Shown one piece after another: positions 46,741 to 58,206 of a DNA stretch of 64,000 nt (position 1 is the first letter of the stretch; each line of letters starts with the position of its first letter). Source of the stretch: Merluccius polli (lineage: Eukaryota; Chordata; Actinopteri; Gadiformes; Merlucciidae); contig JAOPHQ010006258.1 of NCBI GenBank assembly GCA_030340625.1, positions 178,501 through 242,500 of the forward strand, read 5' to 3'. The notes under the pieces were generated by a model. That model had not been told where the DNA came from, did no database searches, and saw nothing but the letters and a program-made list of their open reading frames with translations. The translations under genes and the position numbers were made by a program.

Positions 46741-47799
46741 CACTCATAACAGTTCATGTATTCTACAACTCCCCACATAACACAGTAACACAGTACCCAA
46801 AAGTGCTCTCAGCTGGTCTCCAGCTGGGGAATGGTGACAGGCCCTCCGGTAGGGGTTGTTGGTCAGCGACCAATCAGTTGAAAACGGGATCACCACTGTA
46901 ACCTGCGTTGTGTTTTTCCTTTTAAGTATGCACTGGGACGCTCAGCATTGGGTGCAGCGGTTTTATTGCCTGCACAATGGGTCAGCAAACATAAAGACAG
47001 GGTTTAAGCATTTTCTGGTCCGCCTGCAGCAGATACTTTTCTGCTACTCATTATAATGTGTTATATAACACAACCAAACAATATATACTTTACAAATAAG
47101 AAAACGGAGTCGCGCTAAACAACGCGCATAAACAGGTGAACCCTCCACTCATGTGGCGACCGGCGGTATTGCATGTAAAACACAATAATGGCGGACAACG
47201 CCACGAGGGGAATTTTAAACATACATAAAACTAAAACAACTTATCGGTTACCTGCACAATGGGTCAGCAAACATAAAGACTGGGTTTAAGCATTTTCTGG
47301 ACAAAATAAAATACAAACAAAAATAAATAAATACAATATTACAAATTGCACGACAACCATGTGCGTGCAAACGAAAATAGAAAATCAAATAAAAGAAACA
47401 ATACTATGCCAAATATCAGAAGAATGTATTAAACAGTGTAGCATGTATTAAACAAACAAAGTGACAATGATAACATTACTTTAATACATTTTTCATGCGG
47501 ACACATTTCATGCTCAACCTACCTGCAGCAGATACCGTCTTTTCTGCTGCAGGATACCCAGGATGCAACACTAGCGAAATATCAAAATAAAAGTCTTGAC
47601 CAATGACAGGATTTAACATAATTTACAAACTAATTTTATTTACTCCGTTACACATGCACACCTCGTCGTTACGTAATGAATGAGCAGGGTTGGGTGGGGC
47701 ACTAGGACCCGGGGCTGCAGTATGAACCAGGGAGCAGGGAGGAGCCTGGCTACCAACAATCGTCCACGCCCTGCTAGAAAGTTGTCCGCATTCCTACCA

Positions 47800-47833
<34 letters not shown>

Positions 47834-47892
47834 ACAAACACACCCTCACTCTCTCCCCAAGCAGGAAGACACATCCTCATAATACAGCGGGG

Positions 47893-47984
<92 letters not shown>

Positions 47985-48804
47985 GTGGACCTTATGATCT
48001 CTGTTTTGAGCTCTAGGAAATAAGGCTGGCTGTTTCTTTTCCTGTGTGTCTGTTGGTAAACAGAGCAGTGGAGGGGGTGTGGGCCTGCCACTCAACTGCA
48101 AACCAGGACTTTTTCACCACCGACCCTGCAGGTTTGTCATTCATCTGATCATCTCTCTGTCTCTCTCTCTCTCTGTCTGTCTCTCTGTCTCTCTTTCACT
48201 TTTCAAACTGTATGCCGTATAAGGACAGCTCTGCATGCACAGTCACAGCAGACAGTGTTTGCAACACAGTGTTTTCATAGTAGGCTACTGTGTATCGTTG
48301 TTATGGCCCTAACCGTGTATGTATATAACATCAAACTCCTTTGGGAGACCGAACCACCAGAGATTATCAGGTGAATACAAGGAGGACTGTTAGAGTGAAA
48401 TAAGATGCAAGGGGCTGCCTTCCACCTGCCGCTGGCACCATGCAAATACACACTAGATAATATCAGAGGACATTGATAACAGCAGTTGGGTTTCATGGAA
48501 GCCATAAACCAAAAAGTCAACATGCTCATAACTCGCTCGAGCTCGTTGTGTTGCTCTATAAGCTACACAATGTCGCTTATAGAGCTAAGAATAGCACCAC
48601 AAACATTCAGCCTGTAATACAGGCTGTGTGTGTGAGCACAGACACAGAAACAGGAAACAGGCTTTGTTTAAAAAACTTAACTTCGATATCAGCGCCTCTC
48701 AAAACCACCACAAATACCCTTTTGGGAGCCTGGGGTCCGGTCGTTGTTTACTGCAACACACTATTACAATATCACAACAGAGTCCTCCTGCATCCAGTCT
48801 CAGG
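46741..48804. other. repeat-rich DNA before the anoctamin gene
   Basis: No gene supported. It holds direct repeats of CCTGCACAATGGGTCAGCAA (about 46970 and 47251) and of CTGCAGCAGATAC (about 47025 and 47523), which may mark remains of the Gypsy LTR. It also has CA/GT runs at 47806-47830 and 47895-47983. The region upstream of 48805 should contain the 5' untranslated exon and promoter of the anoctamin gene; a CCTGCAG/GTTTGT donor-like site near 48130 is possible but weak. Confidence 0.5.
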
Positions 48805-51166
48805 ATGAGCTCGGTGGGCAGTGACGCAGGCGACGGTGGTCACGCGGTCCTGCGGACGAAGACCCCAGGGGAGAAGGCTTCGGATGGGCCGAGTGAGGTG
48901 GGCTCCGGATGGACCAGAGCCAGCTGCCCCTGCTGTGTGTCGGGGCCCGTGGAGCCCCTGGTGCTGCTGCAGCTCAGATCAGGGCTCCAGCAGCAGACCA
49001 AGGACTGGATCATCACACTCATAGCAACAGCCGTGAAGCAAGGAGGTGAGGAGTGTGTGTGTGTGGGTGTGTGTGTGTGTGGCAAATTTGCAAATGTAAG
49101 TGACCGAGTAAAGCCAGCAAATTCTTCCCTGGTTCCAAGAGACTCTCCTCCACCGATGTGTGTGGGCACTTAAGGCTGCTGGCCCTGATGGCATCCCCGG
49201 ACCCAAGCTCAGGGCCTGTGCTGGGCAGCGGACTGAGGTCCTAACTGACATATTCAATCTGTCACTGGCCCAAGCAGCAGTCCCCACGTGCTTTAAAACC
49301 ACCTCCATCGTGCTGGTGCCAAAACACCAGCACGATGACTTCTGCCCTGTTGCACTCACCCCCATCATCATGAAGTGCTTTGAGGAGTTGGTCCTGGCTC
49401 AAAACCTGTCTACCACCCACACTGGACCGCCTCCAACACCATGAAGACCAAGGAGCTCATTGTGAACTTCAGGAAGACAAAAGGTGGCACACACACTCCC
49501 ATCCGTATCAACAGGACGGAAGTTGAGCGTGTCACCAGCTTTAAGTTCCTGGGTGTCCACATCTCACACCAGGGTGTCCATGAGGATTTCTCTTGGACCC
49601 TCAACACCTCAACCCTGGTCAAGAAAGCTCACCAGCATCTCTTCTTCCTGAGGAAATAGACGAAGGTCCATCTGTCTCCCCAGATTCTGGTGAGCTTTTT
49701 TCTGCTGCACCATCGAGAGCATCCTTACCAACTGCATCACAGTATGGTATGGCAAATGCTCTGTCTTGGATCGGAAAGCACTGCAGAGGGTGGTGAAAAC
49801 TGCCCAATGCATCACCGGTTCCTCACTCCCCTCCATTGAGGCTGTCCAGCACAAACAATGCCTGCGGAGGGCGCGCAGCATCGTCAAATACAGTTCTCAC
49901 CCCAGCCACAGACTGTTTGCCCTCCTCCCCTCTGGGAAGCGTTACAGGTCTCGCCATTCCCAAGCCAGCAGGTTCAAGAACAGCTTCCTCTCTGTGGCTG
50001 TCACCCTGCTGAACTCTGCCCCACGTTGATTATATACCATATTTGCACTAGCTACTGCTATTGCTGCACTTGTTCATAGTCTTCTACTGTATATATCTTA
50101 ATGTATTCATCACCGCTGTATATATCTATTTATATATTCCACTTTACATATGTACATGCTTTGCGCTTGTTTTTTTTAAACTTCTGGTTAGATGCTAAAC
50201 TGCATTTCGTTGTCTCTGTACCTGTACTCTGTGTAATGAAAATAGAGTTAATTATTGTCTATTATCTAAAAAAAAAAAACAGGTTTGCTAAAAGTGACAG
50301 AGAAAAGGCAGTGAGACCAAAAAGAGGTTGTATTGGTTAATCCCTCTGTCCTGTCTCTTTCCTGGTGGGCTTGTCGTTAGTGTTAGTGTTAATTGGATAA
50401 CTGGTTATTGGTTGTCTGTGGGTGTGGTTCTTGATAGGTTTAACTTTTTAACCAGGAAAAAAAACACAAAAGCAGGTGCAAAAAAATATATCCAGAAATC
50501 CAGAGCAGACCACTGGGCAGAAACTAACCGGCATTACAGAAACAAAGGGGCCACACGGGCAGAACTAGGCAGGAACACAGGTGAACAGAATCAGACATGA
50601 AAACAGGAGACACTCATTTGGCAAACGAGGAAATCAACAACAACAACAATGTATATGGGCAAGCAAAATAGGATGAGTTGACTTATGTTTAACTTTAGGC
50701 TTAGTTTTTTTATTTGGTTTGTTTGGTTCCATGTCATAATTTGTGTTTATGATCTGCTCTTAGGTCGACAATTCAGGCTGGGACCGGCTGTAAAAAGTAT
50801 TTTACTTAGTAAGACCATGATAGGAACGAGACTCGTGTTACTAACTAACTGAGGTCCAGAGAACTCGTATGAACAGATAGTTCATACGAGTGCCACTGTC
50901 CCCAACAGATTTTGACACAAACATGAAATCCAATGACTAAATGAGATGCTTGCTTCTCTGTTGCCCTAACGACTTGACTTGACAGGTGCAGCTCTATCCG
51001 CCCACCCAGGGGAGGAGCCTAGCGGTGACATAATCGTGGTTTCGGCTCCACGCTGCACGCTGCTCCGTGCTACAGAGGAGCTGGGTCTGTGCAAGGCCTA
51101 CCACAATGGGGATATGACCGCCTTCTCCTACCATGACCGGAACAACTTCCAGAATGCCGGTACACG

Positions 51167-51224
<58 letters not shown>

Positions 51225-54200
51225 GACACACAGGAAAACCACTGTAATAAAAACGGTAGTGGATGAGGTGTCATAACCCCTCTATAAATGCAATGAATGA
51301 TAATGCTAATGGTTAAGGGGCCTAAGTGTGAGTGTATACCATGTGTACAGAGGCCTAACATAACATGGCAGGTAAACCTGTGTGCTTCAGACAATGTGCA
51401 GGTGTTCCTGACCGTGTCGGAGAGGCAGTACATAGTAAAGTACGAGCTGGAAGGTATGCGGGCTCAGAGGGACCTCAAGATACCTGGACTCCCTGAGGGG
51501 CTCAGACTGCAACGCCGGGACAACATCTGTGAGACCCATAGTGCCTGTCTGTCTGTCTGTGCCCTCAACACACACATGCACCTCTCTCTCTTTCTCTCCC
51601 TGTCTGTCTGTGTAATCTGCCCTCCAAGGTAAAGGGGTGGCTGACAGTGACAAAGGCCCATGTTGATAAAGCTGACGTGACAGAATGTGTTCCACAGTGC
51701 AGAAGCTGCAGGGGGCCGGCGTGGTCCGGTGCATGTTCCCCCTGAACCACGAGGACAAACTCAAGGCTCTGAGTAAAGCCTGGTACTCTGGGAACCAACT
51801 GACTCAGCCTCTAGGTGAATGGACCACACACACCGCTACACACATGTGCGCAATCGGACACAGGCATTGAAAGGGTCACACACTGAAAAAAGAAAAGTAC
51901 ACTGACACTCACGAAAAGTGAGGCATTCTAGCAAACCTCCACAAACCTCCACAAACAAGCACACAAATGCACATCTCACTTTTCCCGTATGATTCGTTCA
52001 GTTCATCACTTAAAAGCACGAAAGCACTACTGAATATCCTATACATACAAACTTACACCTTCCTCACAAACATTGTTCTCACTTTACCAACCCCCACATC
52101 CTCCAATGATTCCTCCTGTCTTGTTCTCTCCACCCCAGACATGATCCATGAGTACTTTGGAGGAACGGTAGCCTTCTACTTCAGCTTCCTGGACTTCTAC
52201 ACCTGGTCTCTGCTCCCCCCGGCCATTCTGGGGCTAGTCCTCACAATGTTCTCAGGTACGATAGTCACATACTCCTCTGCCGCTACCTTTTATGCCATTT
52301 TCCTCTACCTTCTTAGTGGAAAATAATTCAAGTTATGGGGGTATGTGGACAGTGATAGGGGTGGTGGGACAGCCTGGGGTGGGGCTGTCCCACCACCCCT
52401 ATCACTGTCCACATAAAAATGTCCCTTATTTTTAAATCCCAATGTTGACAGCTATTGACTCACTGAACTTGTGTTACCAGTTGAATTGACAGAGAATTGA
52501 CTTAATAATAAGGGTTGAAAAAATAAGGGATGCTTTCGTTGTCATAACAGACTTTGTCCACCAGGGGGTGTAAACAAGGAGGCGCTAGACTCCATCTCAG
52601 ACGGCAAGGTTGCCATCAGCTCCGGCGATGATGACGACGAAGCTCTGACGGTCAGCGGTCACATGATACAGGCCGTCTTCAGCATGCTGTGGTCCACGGT
52701 CGTCATGGAGATGTGGAAGCGCCGCAAAACCACCCTCTCCTACCGCTGGGGCACTATGCAGCTGGCCGAGCGCTTCTCGGAGCCCCGCCCCAGTTACCAC
52801 GGCGACATGGGGGTCAACCCTGTGACAGGCCGCTGGGAGCCGCTCTTCCCCGTCTGGCAGAGGAAACTGAGGATGGCCCTGGTGTCGGTGCCCATGGTGG
52901 GGCTGTTCCTGGGTAGGGCCCTAGAGGGAGCGAGTGCTCAGGAGTACCATGTTAAAGCAATTCCCCTTAACAACTGTCAAGGTTAGGACTCCAGGTTGTT
53001 ACAAGTAAGGGGTAATGTACAGCGGAGCCGGACCCCGACGCAAACATTGTCACACGTCAGACTGTGGAATGCCGTAATTGACCAATCAGAATCGAGTATT
53101 CAACAAAGCCGTGTAATTAAGGATACATACGTTGCTGTGTGTTATGTGGTCCAGGAAATCAGATGACGCACCTTTAATGTTGTTAATGCGCCTTCAATGT
53201 TGTTAATGCATCTTTAATGTCAACGACATCACTGTTACCCCCTCACCTATATTATCAACCAATATCAACTTTTAATCCTCATGACCAGTTCTTCCAGACT
53301 CTAGCATGTGTCTTAACTCTCCTTATCCTGCCTGGTCTTGTCCCGTACCATTTGCGCCCCTAGGCTTGGTGGTGCTGGGTATGCTTGGTTTCTACTGGGG
53401 GGAGGCCCAGGTGCAGACGCTCCACACAGAGTGGGACTCGCTTCTGTCCAGCGCCCTGCTCTACCTGCCGTCCGTGGCCCACATCGTCTACACCAACGCA
53501 CTGGGCACCGCTTACAGGCAGATGGCGCTGGCGCTCACGGAATTTGGTGAGTGTTAGAGACTAGGGGAATAGGCAAGAGTGGCAGGTGGTTGGCTATATG
53601 TCCACTGAGTGAGTGACTGGAATTTGACCTTGTTACTGGAGCAGGATCTGTCAATGGCAGGGAATGTCAGGATGAAAGGAGGGTTACCATTAGGGTCAGG
53701 TCAAGGTGTAGATGAAGCACTTTTTGTAGCTACTCCTCTTTTGATTTGTATGCTTTGATTGTTTTCTGCCTCACTTGTGAGTGGCTTTGGATAAAAGCGT
53801 CTGCTCAAATGTAAAATGTAAATTGTGAAATGTAAGGCCAGAGAATAGTTCCTATCACACATACCCCCAGAGAATAGTACAGTAAGTATATAAAGCCGCA
53901 CATAGTTATCACAGTTGTTAAAGGGGCTATAGACGATATATTTAGCCACAAGATGTCGCACTAGAGCACCATCTCAAACCACAACCATTGGGAGTGTCCT
54001 TTACCTTCTTAACTAAGAATCATGAACGCGCGGCCGGACCGGACACCAAAACAAAGAAAATATAAGCTCAGATTACAACATACACAGAGGGAGGGTGCCT
54101 TCATTCTTTGGTCAGGACGCCATTACTCCACTATATCTCTACATAGCCAAGAGTTGTTTGCTGCTATATTAATGTTCAGGATATCGTATAGCCCCTTTAA

Positions 54201-55184
54201 TATTGGTGAACAAAAGTGGTCTGTCCATAGTGTCCACGCTAATCATTCAGCTTGATCACTAGATTGATCAACCTCATGTGTTCTTATAGAGAACCACAGG
54301 GAGGAGTCGGCCTACGGAGATCACCTCACAGGCAAAATCCTAGTGGTTGGTTTCAACTCCTCTGCCAATTTTCACTTATTCTCATGTCTACGATTAGAGC
54401 TCCAATTCATCACTCATTCACTTTCTCCCTTTTTTTTGTGTCAATCTACAGTTCACCTTCTTCAACTACTTTGCTGTGCTCTTCCATATCGCCTTCTACA
54501 AGCAGGACGTGCCTCTGCTCCGCAAGGTAACAATGTATGACCTTCTCTATAAGGGGCAGGACCTTCTCTATAAGGGGCAGGACCTTCTCTGGAAGGGGCA
54601 TGACCTTCTCTATAAGGGTCAGGGCCTTCTCTATAGGGGCAGGACCTTCTCTATAAGGGTCAGGACCTTCTCTATATGGGGCAGGACCTCCTCTCTATAA
54701 GGGTCAGGACCTTCTCTATATGGGCAGGACCTCCTCTATAAGGGGCAGGACCTTCTCTTTAGGGGCAGGACCTTCTCTTTAGGGGCAGGGATTCTCATGT
54801 AAACTGTTGTCAGGTGATTGACTCCCAGTTGAAAGGTTCCGGGTTTCAAACCCCAATGTACACTAACACTGCAGTCTACCTGTAGGTATCCTTGAGCAAA
54901 TTGCACCTACCTACTCATCAATTACACCATTATCTGCTCAAGATAAGATAGTACTTTAATAATCCCTTTAATACACACATTCACTATGTAAAGGGTATGG
55001 ATGTCTTGCTATATACATTTAAAAAAAACTTGATGGTGCACTTAGAAACTTGTTCTGTTGACACCCTTGCTCTACCGACAGTGATATTTTGTTGTTTTAC
55101 TTTCTAATGACAAACGTACTTATTTTAAGTCGCTTTGAACAAAAGCTAAAAGCCCTGAATGTAAATGTACATTAAATGCAATGA

Positions 55185-55223
<39 letters not shown>

Positions 55224-57194
55224 CATTATTACAAAATGCTAAAATAAATAAATAAATCCCTCTCTCTCTCTGTCCTCTCTTGCTGTATGTTCTCGTGTCT
55301 CTCTGTCCCTGCAGCGCCTGGCGTCCCTGCTGATCATCACCCAGCTGGTGAACCAGGTGACAGAGGTGGTGATTCCCTTCCTGGTGGACCGCCTCTTCAG
55401 CGCCCCCAAGAGGTCAGAGAAGGAAGAGGACCCAGAGGAGGACAAATTCAGAAATCAAAGCAACCTTCCTGATTTCCCTGTGGGTGTGTGTGTGTGTGAG
55501 AATGTCGTTTGTTGTATGCGTCGTTAAGATAAGGTCAGACAAAGGGGAATTGCGGTGTTACAGCAGTAAACCAGAGAAGATAAGCATGCAAATTATGATA
55601 CAAATACGATAGTAGTACTGCAATATATACAAACACCTATATACACAGTACATCTAATAAAATAAACTAAGGTAAAACAAAATCCAAAATATATATTTTC
55701 CATGTATTTTTGTTGTGTGTGTGTGTCTGCATCCGCTGTATAGATACTATTTTATTGAAGAGCTTCCTGTTTGCTGTCTGCAGGGCCTGTTTGCAGAATA
55801 CATTGAGCTCCTGGTGCAGTTCGGGTACTTAAGTCTGTTCTCGTGCGTGTACCCTCTGACGGCCGTGCTGCTGCTCCTCAACAACCTGACAGAGATCCGC
55901 TCGGACGCCTACAAGATGTGCAAGCTGTTCAAGAAGCCCTTTTCTGCCCCTGTGGCTGGCATGGGGGTCTGGCAGGTCAGCAACCCTCTTCCTCCGCCTT
56001 TTTAGCTTCACACCATCAACCACACACGGGACTATGACCCATAGGTCAAAAGCTATGTCAGGGAAGGTCTGTCTTTTGCAAAATAAATAGTCTATAATCT
56101 TTCCTCTGATTAGAATAGCATATACATTCAAGTGTATGTCTTTTATTGTCAGATGCACAGAACAACACAGAGTTTGACTGGGCACTGAAATTCTTATGAC
56201 AAGTCACCGGCAACTACCTATTTAGGGCATAATGCACTAGAAAGACAAAATATGGTAGACGAAAATAAAGATAAAAATATTCATGCACTAGAAAGCAATA
56301 AGTATATTACAGGGTAATAGTATAACTGCCAAAATGTAATACAAATTGTTTACACAATTGCAGGATTTACCTAATATTTGCTGCGTCCTGTGTATAGTTT
56401 AGATTTACAACATTTTAGTCATATTTCTGGCATGTGTATTTCATTTATTTTTTTACTGCAAATGAATGCGCGGATACCATTTTTGTGTGGCTCTCTTGTT
56501 TCTCTCTGTCTCCTCCTACAGACAGCGTTTGAGGTCTTGAGCTTTGTTTCCGTCATCTCCAACTGCTGGTTGCTGCTGCTGTCGCCACGGTTACAGGAGC
56601 TCGGTCAGGAGAACGGCATCACTGGCACCAATGCCCTGCTGGTGGCCGTGTTGATGGAGGTAACAACTGAACTGAAGTTACAGACCTCACAGAGGTGTCA
56701 TCGTAGTACAAACACAGGTGTCCCTCATCACACTATTTATGGGTCTGCTAGTTTGATGTACCAGGGCACAGGTAGTAGACTAAACTAGTGAAGATAAGTC
56801 TACCATCCGTGCACTGGTACATAAACATAGCAGACCCATAAATAGTGTTGATGAGCGACACCTGGGTTTGTCCTACGATGATGCCTCTGTGAGGGTCTGA
56901 ACTGCTTTATTCAGATTGGAAACCAATGATCACTAGGATTCTTCTTGATGATATTTTTCTTTGAAGTTGATTTTTGCACAAGATGTTAACATTTCAACAT
57001 TCGGTTAGTATCAATAAATGTTTCTGGGGGCTATAATATTGTGTGTGTGTGTGTGCGTGCGTGTGTGTTCCAGCATCTGCTGATCTTGTTCAAGATGCTG
57101 TTGGCTATACTGATCCCAGATGAACCAGACTGGATCCGAGTCAAACGAGAGCAGAACGAGTTCAAATCAATGCAGGCCTTAGGACAGCAGGTTT

Positions 57195-57243
<49 letters not shown>

Positions 57244-57586
57244 CACACACTCTGTATGTAGTATTGATATGGGATTACATTACACTTGCAGTAATATAAT
57301 CACTGCTACTATTCGTATTGATATTTTTGTATGCATGAGTCACAGCACTGAAAGTACCAATGATAACTAATTGTAGATATAGCAATTATCTAATTTAAAA
57401 ATAATCTCATATCATATAATGCATTCAAACAGTTAAAGGTAACCAATCATGGCCCATTGTCCTCCAAAACCAACCAACCTCTGACCTCTCTCTCTCCCAC
57501 TCTCCCTCTTTCTCTCTGTCCCTTGCTCTCTTTCTCTGTCTCTCTCTCTCTCTTTTACCCTTCTAACCTCCCTACAGAAACAGTGA
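48805..57586 (+). CDS. ano10: anoctamin-10-like membrane protein
   Basis: Fourteen coding exons join in phase to 2070 nt, 689 residues: 48805-49045, 50986-51159, 51391-51528, 51698-51814, 52139-52255, 52565-52912, 53364-53546, 54290-54345, 54452-54526, 55315-55479, 55784-55975, 56522-56659, 57074-57190, 57578-57586 (stop TGA). Introns are GT-AG; the exon 8 donor (GTTGGT) is weak. The ATG has A at -3. The N-terminal cytosolic domain includes VEPLVLLQLRSGLQQQTKDW. The anoctamin/TMEM16 membrane domain starts at HEYFGGTVAFYF and has about ten hydrophobic segments, with STVVMEMWKRR, LSYRWGT, FGYLSLFSCVYPL and NNLTEIRSDAYKMCKLFKKP. Human ANO10 is 660 residues and aligns throughout. The family includes lipid scramblases and channels; ANO10 is intracellular and linked to ataxia in people. 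Fish have ANO10 paralogues; which one this is cannot be told here. Confidence 0.93.
49165..50272 (+). mobile_element. L2-like LINE fragment in ano10 intron 1
   Basis: RT palm start ALKAAGPDGIPGPKLRACAG, then VTSFKFLGVHISHQ and, after frame breaks, WIGKHC.. / LQRVVKTAQCITGSSLPSIE and HPSHRLFALLPSGKRYRS, the typical C-terminal end of fish L2/CR1-type LINEs. The catalytic FADD block is deleted. The 3' UTR ends in poly(A) at about 50268-50280. Sense orientation to the gene. Confidence 0.75.
51165..51222. repeat. (CA)n microsatellite in ano10 intron 2
   Basis: Starts a few bases after the exon 2 donor at 51160. Similar CA/GT runs flank exons 12-14 (57040-57070, 57196-57250, 57768-57816). Confidence 0.9.
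52342..52415. repeat. perfect 33-bp hairpin in ano10 intron 5
   Basis: Arms 52342-52374 and 52383-52415 are exact reverse complements with an 8-nt loop TGGGGTGG. It could fold as a pre-miRNA-like hairpin in the transcript or be a tiny foldback repeat. No other evidence for a function. Confidence 0.85.
53779..53825 (+). repeat. SINE-tail-like sequence
   Basis: GGCTTTGGATAAAAGCGTCT followed by GCTCAAATGTAAAATGT is the conserved 3' tail of tRNA-derived fish SINEs. A related tail is at about 55128-55175. Confidence 0.5.
53922..54196. mobile_element. TTAA-flanked MITE in ano10 intron 7
   Basis: The ends AGGGGCTATAGACGATAT and its inverted near-copy are flanked by TTAA (53918-53921, 54197-54200). 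275 bp, no coding content. The TIR shares the pattern AGGRGCTATA with the element at 39556-40774. Confidence 0.75.
54537..54787. repeat. 20-21-bp minisatellite in ano10 intron 9
   Basis: About a dozen variants of GACCTTCTCTATAAGGGGCAG start ten bases after the exon 9 donor (54527). Confidence 0.85.
54790..55222 (+). repeat. tRNA-derived SINE pieces and (ATT)n
   Basis: A B-box-like GGGTTTCAAACCCC (about 54841-54854) and a later GTCGCTTTGAACAAAAGC tail suggest a SINE, interrupted by a sequence with AAGATAAGATAGTACTTTAA (54940). It ends in an ATT microsatellite (about 55188-55222). Confidence 0.5.
56682..56900. repeat. long imperfect inverted repeat in ano10 intron 12
   Basis: About 86-bp arms (from CCTCACAGAGG at 56687 and its complement ending near 56894) pair with few mismatches around a loop of about 40 nt. 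It lies just after exon 12 (ends 56659). Probably a foldback MITE. Confidence 0.75.
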
Positions 57587-57766
57587 AGGGGCTTGTGGAG
57601 ATGATTGGGCAAGACATCCTCCTGAGCTTCAGTACTGCATTCACTCTCATCAGGTCCCACGTATCTAGGCAACCAGTTGAGTATCGCTACTATCAAGGGT
57701 GTGGACCATATACACTTAGTATATCCTGTTATCAGCTAGCAGTGCTTTAGCGCTAACCCCATGCTA

Positions 57767-57822
<56 letters not shown>

Positions 57823-58159
57823 ATATCAATCACAAGTGGATGAAGCAGATGAAGATTATGCAAGAGGCAGTCAGTGTTTACAGACACCCCTCTGAAATGC
57901 TTGTGTGGTTTAGTTTAGTTACTCTTTTTACGGAAATCTTTTTAATTTTTTTTACGGGCGGCTGGCGATTCCCCGAACAGACACTTCTGTTCCTCTTTGC
58001 TCTGTTACCGACCACTCCAAATACTACACTACTACTACTATGTAATATTGACATATCCTGTAGTTTAAGTTAAAGTAGAGTGCACTGTTGCTCTACATGT
58101 GTCTAGATGTGTCGTTGTCAATATTATTCAGACAAAATATTCGGTTGGATATGAGCACG

Positions 58160-58206
<47 letters not shown>

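Noticed and set aside
47846..48101. Thr-His repeat open frames
   Set aside because: Translation of the GT/CA microsatellite.
48628..48804. N-terminal extension of the anoctamin from 48628
   Set aside because: The frame is open, but residues show no anoctamin similarity and the ATG at 48805 has a good context. It is probably 5' UTR or intron.
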